Assembly (NCBI GenBank): GCA_947462815.1
Contig: CANHQR010000018.1
Span: forward strand, 1-54,564
Origin: Pseudobdellovibrionaceae bacterium
GTDB lineage: Bacteria; Bdellovibrionota; Bdellovibrionia; Bdellovibrionales; JAMPXM01
Length of the DNA: 54,564 bases
Direction of reading: 5' to 3'
In this document: positions 52,987 to 54,564 of the stretch, piece after piece
Position numbering within the stretch: position 1 is the stretch's first letter
How the letters are laid out: each line of letters begins with the position of its first letter
The notes under the pieces: generated by a model
Database searches by the model: none
Told to the model about the DNA's origin: nothing
Seen by the model: only the letters and a program-made list of their open reading frames with translations
Translations under genes and position numbers: made by a program

Positions 52987-53484
52987 TTAGTTGTACTCGA
53001 GCAGAGCCGCCGTGCAGGTCACTTCCAGATCCGCAACCGGCTTTCCCTGAGGGTCGATGACGCTGACTTTTCCTTCGAATCGCACTTCGAAAGTTCCTGC
53101 CCATAATGCTCGGGGGACCTTCACGCCCTCAAAGGGCTCAGCCATCAGTTCAAACATGTCGGCTTCAACGATGTTCTTTACGGTGAATCCATCGGCGGCT
53201 TTTTCGTACTTGTAGCCTTCGCGCGGTTTGGGCTCTGGCTTTTCCGACAAATCAATGAACAAGCCTGAGCTTTCCTCAAAGCCTCGGGCCAAAATGAAAC
53301 GTCCATCGAAACTGTGGCAGACCTCTGCCGACATGGATTTCACGCCGGCCTCAGAGGTCGAAAGACTGGGCGTCGACGGTTGCGTGAGATTTCCAAGAGT
53401 CGAGGCCTCGGCGGATGGAGTTCCTACAAAACTTCCAGCTACAACACCAGCAATCGTCGCCAGCGCGAAGAACAAGACACGCAT
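52987..53484 (-). CDS. Small exported protein of unknown function
   Basis: A 165-residue protein. The start is the Met of MRVLFFALATIAGVVAGSF, with ggagggg about eight bases upstream; a longer reading adds ten unlikely residues. The signal peptide ends near SAEAS. The mature region has two cysteines (AEVCHSF, EVTCTAAL) and strand-like segments (GTFEVRFEGKVSVIDPQGKP), suggesting a small beta domain, probably periplasmic. No family is recognised. It is convergent with the oxygenase across the terminator and lies downstream of valS. Confidence 0.65.
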   Translation of the reverse strand: MRVLFFALATIAGVVAGSFVGTPSAEASTLGNLTQPSTPSLSTSEAGVKSMSAEVCHSFDGRFILARGFEESSGLFIDLSEKPEPKPREGYKYEKAADGFTVKNIVEADMFELMAEPFEGVKVPRALWAGTFEVRFEGKVSVIDPQGKPVADLEVTCTAALLEYN

Positions 53485-53579
53485 AAATTTCCCCTCCGAA
53501 GTCCGCCACCCCACATGGCCGACCAGAACGGGCTTACTCCCGCCTGGGCGGGCGCGTCTCGTAATTTCGCATTGCGCAA

Positions 53580-54564
53580 TCAGCGCATTCTCTCGAGTGA
53601 TTCGCGCAAGCGTTGGGCGCGAGCGCGATTTTGCTCGAGAAGAGCTCGATCGGCGGCGACCAAATCCTCAGGAGCGTTCTTGATGAAGTTTTCGTTCTCC
53701 AGCTTTTTGCTGAGCACGCTCACATCTTTCTCGGTCTTTTCAATCGCTTTCTCGAGACGTTTCACTTCCTCAGCCAAGTCGACAAGCCCTTCGAGGGGAA
53801 CGATCACGTCCACGCCCGCGGGCAGACCACCCGCTCCCGCCGCATCGCCCGCGATTCGAACAGGTGTCACAGCGCACTTCGCGAGCGAACCCGCCTCACC
53901 CACTTCTAAATGATCCACGCGCGCCAGGCGCTGAATCGCAGGTCGGTTGGCGCTCAAAATCTTTTGCACACGCGCATCGCTGGGCGCGAGACGTGCGGTC
54001 AATCCCACGGAAGGTTTGATCAAGAGCTCTCCGCGAATGTTTCGCAAAGCTGTGATGCTCTCTTTGACGACTAGCATCTCAAATGCGGCCTCAGCCGTGC
54101 CGAGCGCCAGCCATTCCTTATCGTTCTTCAAAGTCGGATAACTATCGATGATACAGGCCTCTCCACGGATCGGAAGCTTGGCGTAAATCTCCTCCGTGAT
54201 AAAGGGCACAAAGGGATGCAGCAAACGCATCACCCGATTGAGGGTTTGCGCGAGCACCAGCTGTGTCGCCGAGCGCTCCGCCGATGGTCCCGCTTCACTA
54301 TAGATGACAGGTTTTGAAAACTCGAGATACCAGTCGCAGAATTCGTTCCAAACAAAGTGATACAGAACATTGGCTGCATCACTGTAACGATCCGCCGCCA
54401 GATGTTCATCAACAGCTTTGGCAACACGTCCTGTTTCAAAGATGATCCATTGGTCGGCCACTGAGAGATCGGCCTTTTGTGGCAAGGCTGAAATCGATGT
54501 GGCCTCAAAATCCTGAAGTGCGCCGAGCGAGAAGCGCGTCGCATTCCAAATCTTGTTCATAAAG
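53580..54564 (-). CDS. valS: Valyl-tRNA synthetase, C-terminal part
   Basis: The frame is open to the window edge, so the N-terminal catalytic part is outside. The visible 327 or so residues begin at FMNKIWNATRF, the usual junction into the anticodon-binding domain of class I Val/Leu/Ile synthetases. NVLYHFVWNEFCDWYLEFSK, LRLLHPFVPFITEEIYAKLP and ITALRNIRGELLIKPS follow. The last 70 residues form the coiled-coil arm typical of ValRS (AEEVKRLEKAIEKTEKDVSV, then FIKNAPEDLVAADRALLEQN), which grips the tRNA. This tail distinguishes it from IleRS and LeuRS. Confidence 0.95.
   Translation of the reverse strand, partial: FMNKIWNATRFSLGALQDFEATSISALPQKADLSVADQWIIFETGRVAKAVDEHLAADRYSDAANVLYHFVWNEFCDWYLEFSKPVIYSEAGPSAERSATQLVLAQTLNRVMRLLHPFVPFITEEIYAKLPIRGEACIIDSYPTLKNDKEWLALGTAEAAFEMLVVKESITALRNIRGELLIKPSVGLTARLAPSDARVQKILSANRPAIQRLARVDHLEVGEAGSLAKCAVTPVRIAGDAAGAGGLPAGVDVIVPLEGLVDLAEEVKRLEKAIEKTEKDVSVLSKKLENENFIKNAPEDLVAADRALLEQNRARAQRLRESLERMR

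Overview
The window is a moderately GC-rich stretch of a flagellated Gram-negative chromosome, most likely from a Bdellovibrionota/Oligoflexia-type bacterium or a relative formerly placed in the deltaproteobacteria. This placement is inferred from the short flagellins starting MGLRI.TNVASLNAQ, the CxxC-type HNH endonuclease, the CapA-type protein, the HTTM-like protein, several lipoproteins, and the mix of sigma54-dependent and sigma28-like regulation. No rRNA or other decisive taxonomic marker is present.

Layout. 1-6.7 kb: the 3' end of an HNH endonuclease damaged by a 14-bp duplication, a single-TM protein, then surface-polysaccharide genes (SIS-type phosphosugar isomerase, polyprenyl glycosylphosphotransferase, GalE) and two lipoproteins, one with a NodB deacetylase domain. 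6.8-16.8 kb: glmU-glmS (UDP-GlcNAc supply) on the minus strand. Divergent from them is an overlapping set consisting of an M14 murein-peptide amidase-like enzyme, a 1020-residue HAD/GAF-like/PAS/histidine kinase fusion, an NtrC-type regulator and a GNAT enzyme. This is the strongest candidate for an undescribed regulatory system, possibly linking peptidoglycan turnover to sigma54 transcription. 16.8-19.5 kb: an accessory patch with a decayed FG-GAP-like remnant, a methyltransferase and two unrecognised exported or fragmentary genes. 19.5-28.9 kb: housekeeping genes (purD, thiolase/SDR-like/glutaryl-CoA dehydrogenase-like operon, folA-thyA, an HD phosphohydrolase and a HAMP membrane protein).

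29.1-33.9 kb: a response regulator and PAS histidine kinase of lower GC, then two flagellin genes with sigma28-like promoters, leader hairpins and terminators. The second flagellin is followed by a 43-bp-period array in which its last codons and stop are repeated four times as hairpins. 33.9-42.1 kb: a minus-strand cluster of fatty-acid-hydroxylase-like, CapA-like and ferritin-like diiron genes; then an rnr-ubiB pair in which RNase R has long disordered extensions; then tRNA-Leu(CAG). 42.2-49.5 kb: a CDF zinc transporter, then an eroding region. It contains a histidine kinase broken by about four frameshifts, an intact barrel-like outer-membrane protein, and a redoxin/pentapeptide/HTTM-like gene set carrying five in-frame stops, several frameshifts and an 11-G tract. 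49.5 kb to the end: an intact PQQ-like beta-propeller, TrmO, a 2OG-Fe(II) oxygenase, a small exported protein and the C-terminal part of valS.

A recurring theme is slipped-strand mutation: a 14-bp duplication, 12-bp in-frame repeats in two enzymes, the 43-bp flagellin-tail array and homopolymer-associated frameshifts. All functional calls come from reading motifs. No database search was possible.
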